Shown here piece after piece: positions 25,982 to 35,517 of a DNA stretch of 64,000 nucleotides. Source of the stretch: JAEUMD01 sp044222395 (lineage in GTDB: Bacteria; Pseudomonadota; Alphaproteobacteria; Rhizobiales; Hyphomicrobiaceae). The stretch spans positions 124,001 to 188,000 of the forward strand of contig JBGANK010000001.1 in assembly GCA_044222395.1 (NCBI GenBank), read 5' to 3'. A program made the position numbers and the translations under genes. The notes under the pieces are model-generated. The model searched no databases. It saw nothing but the letters and a program-made list of their open reading frames with translations, and was not told the origin of the DNA. Numbering within the stretch: the stretch's first letter is position 1; every line of letters begins with the position of its first letter.

Positions 25982-26680
25982 CTATGCGTCGTCCGCCGCG
26001 CCGTCCGCGCCTGATTTACCGAGCACATTCGCGGCCAACGCCCTCGTGACGCGCCGCTTGGTCGCCAGCGCTTCCCTGTCCAGCCGCTCGACGACAGAGT
26101 TGACCGCTGCCATCGACCGCTCGACCCTGAGTGCAATGAAATTCACCACATGCGGCTCAACGAAGAGTTGACGATCGGCAAACAGCTTGACGAGCACGGC
26201 CTTGATCAGCGCCTCGTCGGGCGGCGCGATCGCGATCATCGGCAATGCACGCAGCCGCGATCTCAAGTCCGGCAGCGCGATCGCCATCTCGCCGGGCGGT
26301 CGCCGCGACGTCAACATTATCGTCCGCCGATGCTCGCGAGCGAGATTCAACAGATGGAACAGGATGCGGTCGTCGCCAATGCCGCGATCAATATCCTCCA
26401 CCAGGAGCGTCCCCGTGCGCTCGAAAGCCGCCACCGCGCTTTCGTCGATATCCGAAGCGGCAACCGTCGCGGACCCGGATATGGTCTGCCACACGTGCCC
26501 CAGATGCGACTTGCCGGCCCCTTCAGGACCAACGACCACCGCCGCCCAATGCGGCCAGTCCGGCCATCGATCGACGAGTTCCACGGCTGCCGCATTCGAC
26601 CCGGAGACGAAGAAGTCCTCCATGCCCCGCGCCGCGCGCAAAGGCAGATCGAGCACCAACTGTCGCGGCGACGTCGTCAT
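25982..26680 (-). CDS. hdaA: HdaA, DnaA-related regulator of replication initiation
   Basis: A 232-aa AAA+ protein equivalent to DnaA domain III without the DNA-binding domain IV. Walker A GPEGAGKSHL (~46-55), Walker B LLVEDID (~90-96), sensor region TSRRPPGE and C-terminal lid are visible. The N-terminus MTTSPRQLVLDLPLR carries a QLVLDL clamp-binding motif. In Caulobacter HdaA acts with the beta clamp to trigger DnaA-ATP hydrolysis. The ATG overlaps the perM stop (ATGA). The upstream portion of the longer frame is perM in another frame. Confidence 0.92.
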   Translation of the reverse strand: MTTSPRQLVLDLPLRAARGMEDFFVSGSNAAAVELVDRWPDWPHWAAVVVGPEGAGKSHLGHVWQTISGSATVAASDIDESAVAAFERTGTLLVEDIDRGIGDDRILFHLLNLAREHRRTIMLTSRRPPGEMAIALPDLRSRLRALPMIAIAPPDEALIKAVLVKLFADRQLFVEPHVVNFIALRVERSMAAVNSVVERLDREALATKRRVTRALAANVLGKSGADGAADDA

Positions 26681-27768
26681 GCCGGTGGGCTCTTTCCGCC
26701 GGTCTCCTCTGCGGCACCTTTGTAGAATGGGCTGTCCAAGTAGACCTTGAGCGAAAAGCGTACCAGCACGCCGATCGCCGCCGCCACCGGCACTGCGACC
26801 AGCACGCCGACAAACCCGAACAGATAGGAGAACACGAACAGGGCGAAGATCAGCCACACCGGATGCAGCCCGATCTTCGAGCCGACGATGTTGGGGCTGA
26901 GGAACCCCGCATCGAACGCCTGCCCGGCGAGAAACACGCCGGCCACCATCGCCACCGGAACGAGATCAGGCCAGAACTGGATGAGCGCCAGCCCTGTTGC
27001 AGTGATCAGTCCCAGCGCCCAGCCCACGAACGGAATGAAGGTGAGAACACCCGTCGCGATACCAATCAGTAGACCGTATTTGAGACCGACTGCGGTGAGC
27101 CCCGCCGCGTAGAACAGCCCCAGGATCATGCAGACCGTGCCCTGCCCGCGAATGAAGGCGGACACCGCATCGTTGACGTCGCTGGCAAGCTGCCGGATCG
27201 CCGGCGCGTGTTCGCGCGGCAGCCAGCCGTTAATCTTCTCCAGCATCGGATCCCAGTCGAGCAGCATGTAGAAGACGACCAGCGGCGTCACCAGGATGAG
27301 CGAGAAGAAGTTCACCACTGCCCGGCTCTGGTCCCACAGCGACGAAGCGATCCATCCCGCAATGCTCGCCCAGTTCTCGCTCAGACTGTTGATCGCGCGC
27401 GTCAGTCCGACCTCGAAGTCGGCATAGCGGCCCCCCAGCCGCTCGCGTGCCCAGGCATCCGCGAGTCCCCTGAGCCGCACCATTTCGTCGGGCAGCGCGA
27501 TGGCGAGCTGCTGCGCCTGGTTGGCGAGCAGCGGCACCAGGAAAATCAGCACTGCTGCAAACGCGGCGATGGCCACCAGCAGGATGATGAGCGACGCCAA
27601 CGCACGCGATAGACCGATACGCTGCAATGCGCCCGCCAGCGGATTGAGGAAGTAGGCGATCACCATGCCCGCAACGAACGGCAACAGGATTTCCTTGAGA
27701 AGCCCGATCAGCAGCACAAGCGCGAGTGCCGCACCCATCCAGAACAAGACCTGACGTTCTGCTCGCAT
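26677..27768 (-). CDS. AI-2E / PerM family transporter
   Basis: A 363-aa membrane protein with about eight helices and the conserved LPFVAGMVIAYFLNPL segment near the N-terminus and FIPFVGWALG near residue 245. The family includes TqsA (AI-2 exporter) and other exporters; the substrate here is unknown. A strong AAGGAGG ribosome binding site lies 7 nt before the ATG. The gene overlaps hdaA, a gene pair conserved across Alpha- and Gammaproteobacteria. Confidence 0.9.
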   Translation of the reverse strand: MRAERQVLFWMGAALALVLLIGLLKEILLPFVAGMVIAYFLNPLAGALQRIGLSRALASLIILLVAIAAFAAVLIFLVPLLANQAQQLAIALPDEMVRLRGLADAWARERLGGRYADFEVGLTRAINSLSENWASIAGWIASSLWDQSRAVVNFFSLILVTPLVVFYMLLDWDPMLEKINGWLPREHAPAIRQLASDVNDAVSAFIRGQGTVCMILGLFYAAGLTAVGLKYGLLIGIATGVLTFIPFVGWALGLITATGLALIQFWPDLVPVAMVAGVFLAGQAFDAGFLSPNIVGSKIGLHPVWLIFALFVFSYLFGFVGVLVAVPVAAAIGVLVRFSLKVYLDSPFYKGAAEETGGKSPPA

Positions 27769-27807
27769 GGCCCCCTCCTTTGCATTCCCCCGTGTCGGGC
27801 ACGCAGC

Positions 27808-28365
27808 CTACCGCGGAGACACCCCGGAATCATAGCCTCCCATGTGCAGCAGCCATGTCCGCGCATAGGCCGCCAGCGATGCAAGGATGAGGGCTGCAGT
27901 CACCCCGACGAGGACGACGCGCACCGGCCCCAACCCGAAATGGAATGCCTCGTCAGCCATCACCGTGGCTGCAAGAACGATCTGTGCAAGCGTATTGAAC
28001 TTGGAGACGACAAGCGGATGAATGTTGACGGGGTTGTCGAGCAGCCACGACAGCACCACGCCAATGACGATCAGAACGTCGCGCGTCACAACCGCGATGA
28101 CCAGCCACGACGGCAGCTGGCCCGCCACTCCCAGCGCGATATAGATGCAAACCAGCAAGAGCTTGTCGGCGAGCGGATCGAGATAGGCGCCCAGTTCCGT
28201 CGTCCACCCGAAGCGCTTGGCAAGATAGCCGTCGACACCATCGGAGATGCCTGCGATCACGAACAGGTAGAATGCCAGCCGCATCTCACCCGTGATCAGC
28301 AGCCAGAACACGATCGGTACGAGAATGACTCGGCCAAGCGTGATGAAGTTCGGCAGATTCTGCAC
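27808..28365 (-). CDS. CDP-alcohol phosphatidyltransferase (PgsA-like)
   Basis: A 185-aa membrane enzyme of phospholipid synthesis. The signature D-x2-D-G-x2-A-K-(x8)-G-x3-D-x3-D is seen in DGVDGYLAK..GAYLDPLAD (the usual AR is AK). It probably transfers the phosphatidyl group from CDP-diacylglycerol to glycerol-3-phosphate or another alcohol; the alcohol cannot be read. GTG 28365 begins MQNLPNFITLGR as in PgsA relatives; the frame is open to 28506. It lies 39 nt upstream of perM, in the same direction. Confidence 0.87.
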   Translation of the reverse strand: MQNLPNFITLGRVILVPIVFWLLITGEMRLAFYLFVIAGISDGVDGYLAKRFGWTTELGAYLDPLADKLLLVCIYIALGVAGQLPSWLVIAVVTRDVLIVIGVVLSWLLDNPVNIHPLVVSKFNTLAQIVLAATVMADEAFHFGLGPVRVVLVGVTAALILASLAAYARTWLLHMGGYDSGVSPR

Positions 28366-28640
28366 ACCCGTCCCGTTCGAAAGAGGATCACGCTCGCCGC
28401 ATTCCGCGACCCGGAGTCGACGCCACAAAACGACTGCGTCCACAACCGCCTTGGACGCCAGCCTCAGATCGCGGCAGAAGCTCGCAAATGATGCCCGGCC
28501 ATGCAAGCCGACTTAGCCCGCATCATCCTTTTTCATAGTGTTCGAAAGCCCCGCGCGCCCCAAACGCGTCCCTCGCACTGGGTAAACGTCGTGGGCCGAT
28601 TGCCGCTTGGCGACCCGCCCGCCCGATCCCCCGGCCGCCT
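28366..28640. other. intergenic, no gene seen
   Basis: This is the gap between the DUF2066 gene and the phosphatidyltransferase gene. The upstream in-frame extension of the latter (to 28506) has no conserved features. Nothing else supported. Confidence 0.4.
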
Positions 28641-29819
28641 TCAGAAGCCCGACCTGAGGAACCAGCTGCCGCCGATGTTGAGGAGCGAAAGCCCGCGCGC
28701 CGAGAATGCGTCAGCGAGCGCCGACCCGCCGCCTGGATAGGTCACCTGCATGTCCGCCCCGCGCGCCGAAACCGCATCGATCTGCACGTCCTCCACGCCG
28801 GGCGTATCGAGCACTTTTGCTCGCATTGAATTCCATTCGGAAAGCCCCTGGAACTCGACCTGCATGCGCACCGGCTCACCGCCCGCCCCCGATCCAGAAA
28901 CCGCACCGCCGCCGCCCGGCGATGGTGATGCCAAACCGCCGCCAGAGGACCGCGACTTGATCGCCTTCCAGCGCCCCTCGATGATCCCGATCGAAACGAC
29001 CGCGGCCAGTTCCAGGCTGTAGCCGACGTCGCCGTCATAAAGCCGGTAGGTGCGCTTCAAATTGAAGGAACCGACAGAATCGCGACCGGCAAGCGTCACA
29101 TGAACACGCCCGCCCGGCTTATCCACCTCGGCAATCGCCGCGATCACCTTGTCGCCGCCGTATTCGTTGGCGAGCACGCGATTGGCGCTATCGTCTCCTG
29201 AAACCAGCATGTTCAGCGTATCGTCGTGGATGACGGGCTTCACGCCTTCCAGCTTGAGCGGCGTCAGCGCGTTCTTGGTGTCGAGGTCTTTCCAGATATC
29301 GAGCCAGGCCGTGGTCGTGCTGCCGGAGCGCGCAAGCTTGCCGCCTTCGCGCACGCCAGCCATCAACACGACTTCGGGCGCCTGCTCCTCCACGAACGGC
29401 ACGCTGTCCTGCCGCAGCAGGCTGCGCACTGCGTCAGCGCGGAATGTGAAATCCAGGCTGGCGATGTATTCGGTTGTCGAGTTGCGCTCCGAGCGCACCA
29501 CGAACCCGTCGATCAGCCGCTGCGGATCGGTTTGCTTGATTGCCTTGATGCGCTGGTAGGCGGTTACCGGCACGAGGCGCTTCAGCAGCGAGCGGAAAGC
29601 CGCTTTCTGTCCGTCGGCTATCGCCTGCTCTTTGGCGGCAACAGCATTGGCGGCCGCGGCGCGTACCGGATAGTTGCCGACCGTGAATACCTGGTCACCG
29701 CGCTTTGCGGCAAACGACGCCGCCGGCGCCGCAAGCAGCACCGTAGTCACCAGCAAGGCGACAAGCACGCTCCGCCGCAAAGGAAGGGGCCGCCACCCCG
29801 GCTGTCGCTTCGCCGTCAT
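28641..29819 (-). CDS. DUF2066 domain protein, secreted or membrane-anchored
   Basis: A 392-aa protein. A basic N-terminus and hydrophobic core (VLVALLVTTVLLAAPAASFA) form a signal peptide, then the DUF2066 domain (~50-260) begins FTVGNYPVRAAAANAVAAKEQAI. A Gly/Ser-rich linker (~290-315) and a C-terminal alpha/beta segment follow. Function unknown. DUF2066 genes are regularly found next to perM and hda across Proteobacteria, as here. ATG 29819 is preferred because GGAAGG lies 9 nt upstream; an ATG at 29828 sits on that Shine-Dalgarno. Confidence 0.85.
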   Translation of the reverse strand: MTAKRQPGWRPLPLRRSVLVALLVTTVLLAAPAASFAAKRGDQVFTVGNYPVRAAAANAVAAKEQAIADGQKAAFRSLLKRLVPVTAYQRIKAIKQTDPQRLIDGFVVRSERNSTTEYIASLDFTFRADAVRSLLRQDSVPFVEEQAPEVVLMAGVREGGKLARSGSTTTAWLDIWKDLDTKNALTPLKLEGVKPVIHDDTLNMLVSGDDSANRVLANEYGGDKVIAAIAEVDKPGGRVHVTLAGRDSVGSFNLKRTYRLYDGDVGYSLELAAVVSIGIIEGRWKAIKSRSSGGGLASPSPGGGGAVSGSGAGGEPVRMQVEFQGLSEWNSMRAKVLDTPGVEDVQIDAVSARGADMQVTYPGGGSALADAFSARGLSLLNIGGSWFLRSGF

Positions 29820-30120
29820 CCCCGACATCCTTCCGCCCCCGACCGCCCGCGCCGCGCCCGCAACATACCACCCCGCCTTATGCACAATTCGAATATAAAA
29901 TCCCATTCCGGCCGCACCGCCTGTCCATGTATGGCGCGCCCTGGTCCATTGTTGGCGAGTTGCGGCAGGGTTTGCGACCTGCTACGACGCCGCATCTCCC
30001 GCCTCAATCAGGCGAAAGTAAGGGTCGATACCGCGACGGCCACATGCCGGCAGAGCTGCTGCAAGCCACCAACGCTCACCTCCCCGACCCGTTCAGCAAG
30101 GCCCATCTTACCGAGGCTCC
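29820..30120. other. divergent promoter region, DUF2066 / purM
   Basis: A 301-nt gap between divergent genes. No open frame or RNA is supported. No PurR-type or other operator was recognised. Confidence 0.4.
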
Positions 30121-31251
30121 ATGGCCGAGAAACCAAAACCATCGGCGCCACCCATCACATACCGCGATTCCGGCGTCGACATCGACACGGGCAACGCCCT
30201 GGTCCAAGCCATCAAACCGTTGGTCAAGGCCACGCGGCGACCTGGCGCCGACGCCGACCTGGGCGGCTTCGGCGGACTCTTCGACTTGAAGCGCGCAGGT
30301 TTCTCAGACCCGATCCTGGTCGCCGCAAACGATGGCGTCGGCACCAAGCTCAAGATCGCGATCGAAACCGGCCAGCATGACACGATCGGCATCGACCTCG
30401 TCGCCATGTGCGTCAACGACCTCGTCGTCCAAGGCGCCGAGCCCTTGTTCTTTCTGGATTATTTCGCCTGCGGCAAGCTCGATCTCGGTGTCGCCAAGGC
30501 GGTCATCAAGGGCATCGCCGACGGTTGTCGGCAAGCCGGCGCTGCCTTGATCGGTGGCGAGACGGCCGAAATGCCCGGCATGTATCAGCTGGGCGACTAT
30601 GATCTTGCCGGCTTTGCGGTCGGCGCCGCCGAGCGTGGCGAGTTGCTGCCGCGAAACGATATCGCGCTCGGCGATGTGCTGATCGGCCTGCCGTCCTCCG
30701 GCGTGCATTCCAATGGTTACTCGCTCGTCCGTCGTCTCGTCAGAGAGGCGCAGCTTGATTGGCGCGACCCGGCCCCCTTCGCCACCAGCGAGACATTGGC
30801 GACCGCCCTGCTGACCCCGACCCGCATCTACGTCAAACCGATCCTGGAAGCCCTGCGCGCCACCGAGGGCGGCGGTCCCGACGGCGCCATCAAGGCCCTC
30901 TCCCACATCACGGGCGGCGGGCTGTCGGAGAACCTGCCACGCGTGCTGCCTGAATCGGTCGCCGCGCGTGTCGATCTCGACAAGCTCGTCGTGCCGCCGG
31001 TATTCGGCTGGCTGGCAAGGACCGGCCGCCTCGACGCTGCGGAAATGCTGCGCACCTTCAACTGCGGCGTCGGCATGATCGTCGTTGCCGATCGCGCCCG
31101 GGCGGGTGAGGTCATGGATGCGCTGGCCGAGGCGGGCGAGACGCCGATGGTGCTGGGCGAAACGATACCGCCAACCGGCATCAGATCCGACGCCAAGGGC
31201 AAGGGTGAAGCTTGGGCTGTGAGCTACACGGGCGCACTCGCTCTGTCTTGA
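30121..31251 (+). CDS. purM: phosphoribosylformylglycinamidine cyclo-ligase
   Basis: A 376-aa enzyme making AIR from FGAM with ATP (fifth step of purine synthesis). ITYRDSGVDIDTGN at the start, GLFDLKRAGFSDPILVAANDGVGTKLK (given here by its GVGTKLK loop), FLDYFACGKLD, GETAEMPGMY and GVHSNGYSLVR are family marks. It is about 30 aa longer than E. coli PurM, from a short N-terminal and C-terminal extension. It is separated from purN by an exporter gene. Confidence 0.96.
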   Translation: MAEKPKPSAPPITYRDSGVDIDTGNALVQAIKPLVKATRRPGADADLGGFGGLFDLKRAGFSDPILVAANDGVGTKLKIAIETGQHDTIGIDLVAMCVNDLVVQGAEPLFFLDYFACGKLDLGVAKAVIKGIADGCRQAGAALIGGETAEMPGMYQLGDYDLAGFAVGAAERGELLPRNDIALGDVLIGLPSSGVHSNGYSLVRRLVREAQLDWRDPAPFATSETLATALLTPTRIYVKPILEALRATEGGGPDGAIKALSHITGGGLSENLPRVLPESVAARVDLDKLVVPPVFGWLARTGRLDAAEMLRTFNCGVGMIVVADRARAGEVMDALAEAGETPMVLGETIPPTGIRSDAKGKGEAWAVSYTGALALS

Positions 31252-31309
31252 AGCCTCAGTCTTCGATGCGGATCGATCGATTGCTTCAGCTTGGCGGGGC
31301 GGTACTGCG

Positions 31310-32557
31310 ATGAGCAAAATGCCGACCCGCACATCCCCACACCAGTCCCCGGGACAGCTCCCGCTCATCGAATTCGTGTCGCTGATCGGCCTGTTGATGG
31401 CCATCGTCGCACTCAGCATCGACATCATGCTGCCGACCCTGCCCGCGATCGCGCGCAGCTTCTCCCTCGCCGATCCGAACGCGCCACAGCTAATCGTAAC
31501 CAGCTACCTGGGCGGCTTTGCCATTGGCCAGCTGATGTGGGGTCCTGCATCAGACCGGCTTGGCCGGCGTCCGGTGCTGCTGTTCGGCCTGGCGATCTTT
31601 CTCATCGGCGCCGCCGGCGCCCTGACGGTCGATTCCTTTACCGCCCTGCTCGCCACGCGCGCATTGCAGGGACTGGGCGCATCCGCACCGCGCGTCATCA
31701 GCCTCGCCATCGTCCGCGACAGCTTCAGCGGACGCGAGATGGCGCGCATCATGTCGTTCGTGATGATGGTGTTCCTGATCATTCCCATCTTCGCGCCGCT
31801 GCTGGGCCAGACACTCGCGCATCAAGGCGGCTGGCGTTCGACATTCTATGCGCTGGCCGCATTCGGCCTTGCCGGCTTCGCCTGGGCAGGCACCCGTTTG
31901 CCCGAGACGCGGCTGCGTGAAGCGCAGGATCAGGCGCGCAAGGAATCCGTCCTCGCAAGTTTCAGGAGCGTGATGTCCAATCGCACCACCGTCGGCTACA
32001 TGATCGCCGCCGGGTTCATGTTCGGCTGCCTGATGTCCTACATCTCAAGCGCACAGCAGATCTTCGTCGACGTATTCAAGCTGGGCGATCTCTTTCCGAT
32101 TGCGTTTGGCGCGATCGCCTCGGTGATGATCCCCTCGACCTTCACGAACTCGCAGCTCGTCCGGCGCCTCGGCATGCATCGCCTGTCGCACACCGCACTT
32201 TTGGGCTTTACCGCCGCATCGGCCGGAATGTGCGCGATGGCACTTCTCGATCAGCCGCCGATTTGGCCGTTCTGCATCCTGCTTGCGTGCGCATTTTTCT
32301 GTTTCGGACTGATCGCGCCCAACTTCAATGCCCTGGCCATGGAGCCGCTCACTACCGATTCGGGCGCCGGTTCATCGCTGATCGGTTTCTACACGACCGC
32401 CTCGGCCACCGCGATCGGCTGGTTCATCGGCCAGATGTTCGACGGATCGCTTTTCCCGTTTGCGCTCGGCTTCTTGGTGAGCGCACTCGCCGCACTTGCT
32501 ACCGTCATTGCCACCGAGGGACCAAGCCGCATGTTCAAGTCGGGCCCGCCCGATTGA
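31310..32557 (+). CDS. Bcr/CflA-family MFS drug exporter
   Basis: A 415-aa inner-membrane antiporter with 12 helices. Motif A is GPASDRLGRRPVLL (~80-93), and IDIMLPTLPAI in helix 1 is the DHA1 Bcr/CflA signature. The family exports drugs such as bicyclomycin and chloramphenicol, and also cysteine or purine-like metabolites; the substrate is not readable. The ATG at 31310 follows GGCGGGGCGG. It lies between purM and purN in the same direction (58 and 87 nt gaps), so it may be expressed with them. Confidence 0.88.
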   Translation: MSKMPTRTSPHQSPGQLPLIEFVSLIGLLMAIVALSIDIMLPTLPAIARSFSLADPNAPQLIVTSYLGGFAIGQLMWGPASDRLGRRPVLLFGLAIFLIGAAGALTVDSFTALLATRALQGLGASAPRVISLAIVRDSFSGREMARIMSFVMMVFLIIPIFAPLLGQTLAHQGGWRSTFYALAAFGLAGFAWAGTRLPETRLREAQDQARKESVLASFRSVMSNRTTVGYMIAAGFMFGCLMSYISSAQQIFVDVFKLGDLFPIAFGAIASVMIPSTFTNSQLVRRLGMHRLSHTALLGFTAASAGMCAMALLDQPPIWPFCILLACAFFCFGLIAPNFNALAMEPLTTDSGAGSSLIGFYTTASATAIGWFIGQMFDGSLFPFALGFLVSALAALATVIATEGPSRMFKSGPPD

Positions 32558-32644
32558 AGCCGGGCACGCTTCCGTGCACAGGCTTGTGAAGCAGCAGAAG
32601 ACGAAACTCTTTGCAGCCGCCATGAAACGCCGTAATCACGACTC

Positions 32645-33304
32645 ATGAACCGGAAAATACGCGTCGGCATTCTCATTTCGGGCCGCGGCTCCAACATGGT
32701 CGCGTTGATCGACGCTGCCCGCGCTGTCGACTATCCCGCCGAGATCGCCGTCGTCGTTTCCAACCGCCCCAACGCGGGCGGCCTCGCCCTGGCACAGCGG
32801 GCCGGCATCCCCACCGTCGTCATCGACCACAAGGACTATGCGACGCGCATGGCATTCGAGGCCAAGCTGCATCAGGCGCTGATGGACGCTCATGTCGATC
32901 TCGTCTGCAACGCCGGCTTCATGCGAATGCTGACCGGCGGCTTCGTCGATCGCTGGAAGAACCGCCAGCTCAACATTCATCCCTCGCTGCTGCCGGCCTT
33001 CCCGGGACTCGACACACATGAGCGCGCCTTGCGCGACGGCGTCCGAATCCACGGCTGCACCGTGCATTTCGTTCGATTGGAAATGGATACCGGGCCGATC
33101 ATCGCCCAGGCCGCTGTCGTCGTGGAGCCCGGCGACACGCCGGACACTCTGGCCGCTCGCGTGCTCCAGGCCGAGCACAAGCTCTATCCGCATGCGCTGC
33201 GGCTGGTGGCGTCAGGAGCCGTGCGTGTCAGCGACGACGAACTGCGCTTTGCCCCGCCGACAGACACGCCCGCACCGCTCTACAGTCCGCCGCTTCGCCC
33301 CTGA
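32645..33304 (+). CDS. purN: phosphoribosylglycinamide formyltransferase
   Basis: A 219-aa folate-dependent transformylase (GAR to FGAR). VGILISGRGSNMVALIDA is the phosphate-binding start, GFMRMLTG and NIHPSLLPAFPGLDTH the formyl-folate active site (Asn-His-Asp), and GCTVHFVRLEMDTGPIIAQ the C-terminal mark. This is the usual size for PurN. It completes a purM-MFS-purN set. Confidence 0.96.
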   Translation: MNRKIRVGILISGRGSNMVALIDAARAVDYPAEIAVVVSNRPNAGGLALAQRAGIPTVVIDHKDYATRMAFEAKLHQALMDAHVDLVCNAGFMRMLTGGFVDRWKNRQLNIHPSLLPAFPGLDTHERALRDGVRIHGCTVHFVRLEMDTGPIIAQAAVVVEPGDTPDTLAARVLQAEHKLYPHALRLVASGAVRVSDDELRFAPPTDTPAPLYSPPLRP

Positions 33305-33781
33305 ATCGCGACTGTGCGCCTCTGAATTTCCAGTTTGAAGACTTTGCCCGCCAACAATATCTGAGGCGGTTGCTTGGGATTAAATCCGGTGCGGCAAGTA
33401 GCACGACGTATTCCGTCGAATTAACCAGACCCCATAGTTGCCATCGCCTACCCGAAGCCGCACAGTTAACGAAGGCGCCGTGGCCAAATCGCCCGGCTCC
33501 ACTTGAAATGCTGCGTCAGCTTGACCGATTGGATGGACACCTCGCGATCGCGGGTGATACGTGACCGTTGTCATCGATATACCTCCGGCACCTCCGCACC
33601 ACGACCTGCGCGCCAGAGGCACGTTTGAAGTCGCCACAAAGAGCGGTCGATGATGGCAGGGCATCCAAGGGGCGGCCGGTTCGGTCGGTGGACTTGATCG
33701 AGCAGGCCACGCAGAAGGTGAATTCGTCCGCATTGGCGCTGCGGCCGTTGCACGCCGCGCGCGACTTGGAGGCTAAGGCAC
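33305..33781. other. 477-nt intergenic region
   Basis: No convincing gene is seen on either strand: the frames at 33380-33733 (-) and 33568-33819 (+) lack conserved features or a ribosome binding site. No structured repeat was recognised. GGAGG and AAGG just before 33782 are the ribosome binding site of the P450 gene. Confidence 0.4.
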
Positions 33782-35143
33782 ATGAACGCCGTTGCAGCAC
33801 ATGCCCAGCAGCTTGGTGAAGAACAGAGCGTCTGGTTCAAGCTGACGCCGCTGCTCAAGGGCAACACCGACAATCCCATGAAGATCATGCTGCTGATGGC
33901 GGAGCGCTACGGCCCCGTCATCCCGGTCAACATGGGCTCCGAGCGCGTCGTGCTCATCACCGAGCCGGAGCTGTTCAAGCACGTGCTGGTCTCCAAGGCC
34001 GACAACTACATCAAGTATTTCGACGGCCTAAAGCCGATCTTCGGCAAGTCGATGATCACCAACGACGGCGCGCTCTGGCAGAAGATCCGCATGCCGCAGC
34101 AGCCCGCTTTCCACCCCGACGCCTTTGCCGACTACATCCCCTACTTCACTGCCGCCATCAAACAGAAGATGGAGCAGTGGGGCGAGTATGCGAAGTCGGG
34201 CGAGACCTTCGAGATGGTCGAGCAGACTTGGACGCTCGCCGCCGACATGATCTGCAAGGCACTATTCGATCGCGACATGCCGTTCAATCCGCACGTCGTC
34301 TTCAAATACGTGAAGACCTACACCGACGTGCAGGAACACAAGGGTATCCGCGAGAAGAAGAAGTCGGGTGACGCCTACGAGCCAACCGAGTTCGATGCCG
34401 CAAAGGCGGTGCAGGCGTGGGCTGCCGTGCCACCCGCCGTAATCGCTGCAGATCCTCGCGATCACCGCGAGAAGACGTTGCTCAAGATCATCGAGGCCTG
34501 CGTCGCCGATCCCAAGATCCCCGAATTCGACCAGCAGCAGGCGATCGACGAGATCAAGCAGTACCTGTGGGCCGGCACCGAGACGACCGCGCTCACCCTC
34601 GCCTGGGCCCTCTATCTCTTGTCGATCCACCCGGAAGCCGCTGAGCGCGTCATCAAGGAGAGCGAGGAGGTTCTGGGCGACCGCGAGCCGACCGCGGCAG
34701 ACTACACGAGCCTTGTCTACACGCGCTCGGTGATCCAGGAGACGATGCGCCTATATCCGCCGGTGTGGGGCCTCATTCGCGTTGCCGCAAAGGATGATGT
34801 CATCGGCGGCAAGGAGATCAAGGCCGGCGACCGCATCGTGCTGTTCGGCTATTCCGCCCATCACAACGCGCGCTTCTGGGACGAGCCAGAAGAGTTCCGT
34901 CCCGAGCGCTGGATGGACAAGTCGGCCAAGCGCCAGGTGAAGTACTCCTACATCCCCTTCGGCGCCGGCAAGAGGTCGTGCATCGGCGGCGCAATGAGCC
35001 AGGTCGAGAACACGCTGGCACTTGCCCTATTGCTGCGCCGCTTCAAACCCGAATACGTCGGACCTAATCCAGCTGGCATCAATGCAACCGTGACGCTGAC
35101 CCCCAAGGGCGGCCTCATGTTCCGAATGCACGAGCTCGGCTGA
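33782..35143 (+). CDS. cytochrome P450 monooxygenase
   Basis: A 453-aa soluble haem-thiolate monooxygenase. Visible are the I-helix oxygen site AGTETT (~residue 263), the K-helix ETMR (ExxR), the PERF-like region FRPERW, and the haem-binding loop FGAGKRSCIG with its Cys ligand. No membrane anchor or fused reductase domain is present, so it needs a separate ferredoxin/reductase. Layout is closer to fatty-acid or alkane-type CYPs than to CYP101-like ones; the substrate is unknown. It has no metabolic partners on either side. Confidence 0.93.
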   Translation: MNAVAAHAQQLGEEQSVWFKLTPLLKGNTDNPMKIMLLMAERYGPVIPVNMGSERVVLITEPELFKHVLVSKADNYIKYFDGLKPIFGKSMITNDGALWQKIRMPQQPAFHPDAFADYIPYFTAAIKQKMEQWGEYAKSGETFEMVEQTWTLAADMICKALFDRDMPFNPHVVFKYVKTYTDVQEHKGIREKKKSGDAYEPTEFDAAKAVQAWAAVPPAVIAADPRDHREKTLLKIIEACVADPKIPEFDQQQAIDEIKQYLWAGTETTALTLAWALYLLSIHPEAAERVIKESEEVLGDREPTAADYTSLVYTRSVIQETMRLYPPVWGLIRVAAKDDVIGGKEIKAGDRIVLFGYSAHHNARFWDEPEEFRPERWMDKSAKRQVKYSYIPFGAGKRSCIGGAMSQVENTLALALLLRRFKPEYVGPNPAGINATVTLTPKGGLMFRMHELG

Positions 35144-35517
35144 TCGCGTGAACTGTAGCGCAAAGCTTTGCTGAGCATTGCAGCCGGCGTGGCCATGGTG
35201 TGGGAGAAAAGCTGGTCCGCCAGCGGTCGCTCTACGTTCGCGGCCGTTTCGAAACCGTACCCTCACAACACAAGCAGCCCCCCGAGATCTGTTCCGGCGA
35301 TTTTCATGATTCGCATTTGCCGATGCCCGGCCACATTTGCTCAGGAATATTGTCGGCTGATAGGATCGCGACAGCCACACAACCCACATGAAATGGCCTA
35401 CCGTGATCATACCGCGAATTGATACGGATCTCGATTGCAGCACGCTGAACTCCGGCACACGCAGCCACGCAGCGGGCGATCTGCCATGAGGCTCAAACTC
35501 GATTTGGATTGCAGCAG
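35144..35517. other. 374-nt intergenic region
   Basis: No gene or repeat is supported. It should carry the promoter for the Mla-type transporter genes; no motif was recognised. Confidence 0.4.

Noticed and set aside
33568..33819. 83-aa rightward frame upstream of the P450
   Set aside because: Overlaps the P450 start, Arg-rich and without motifs; likely non-coding.
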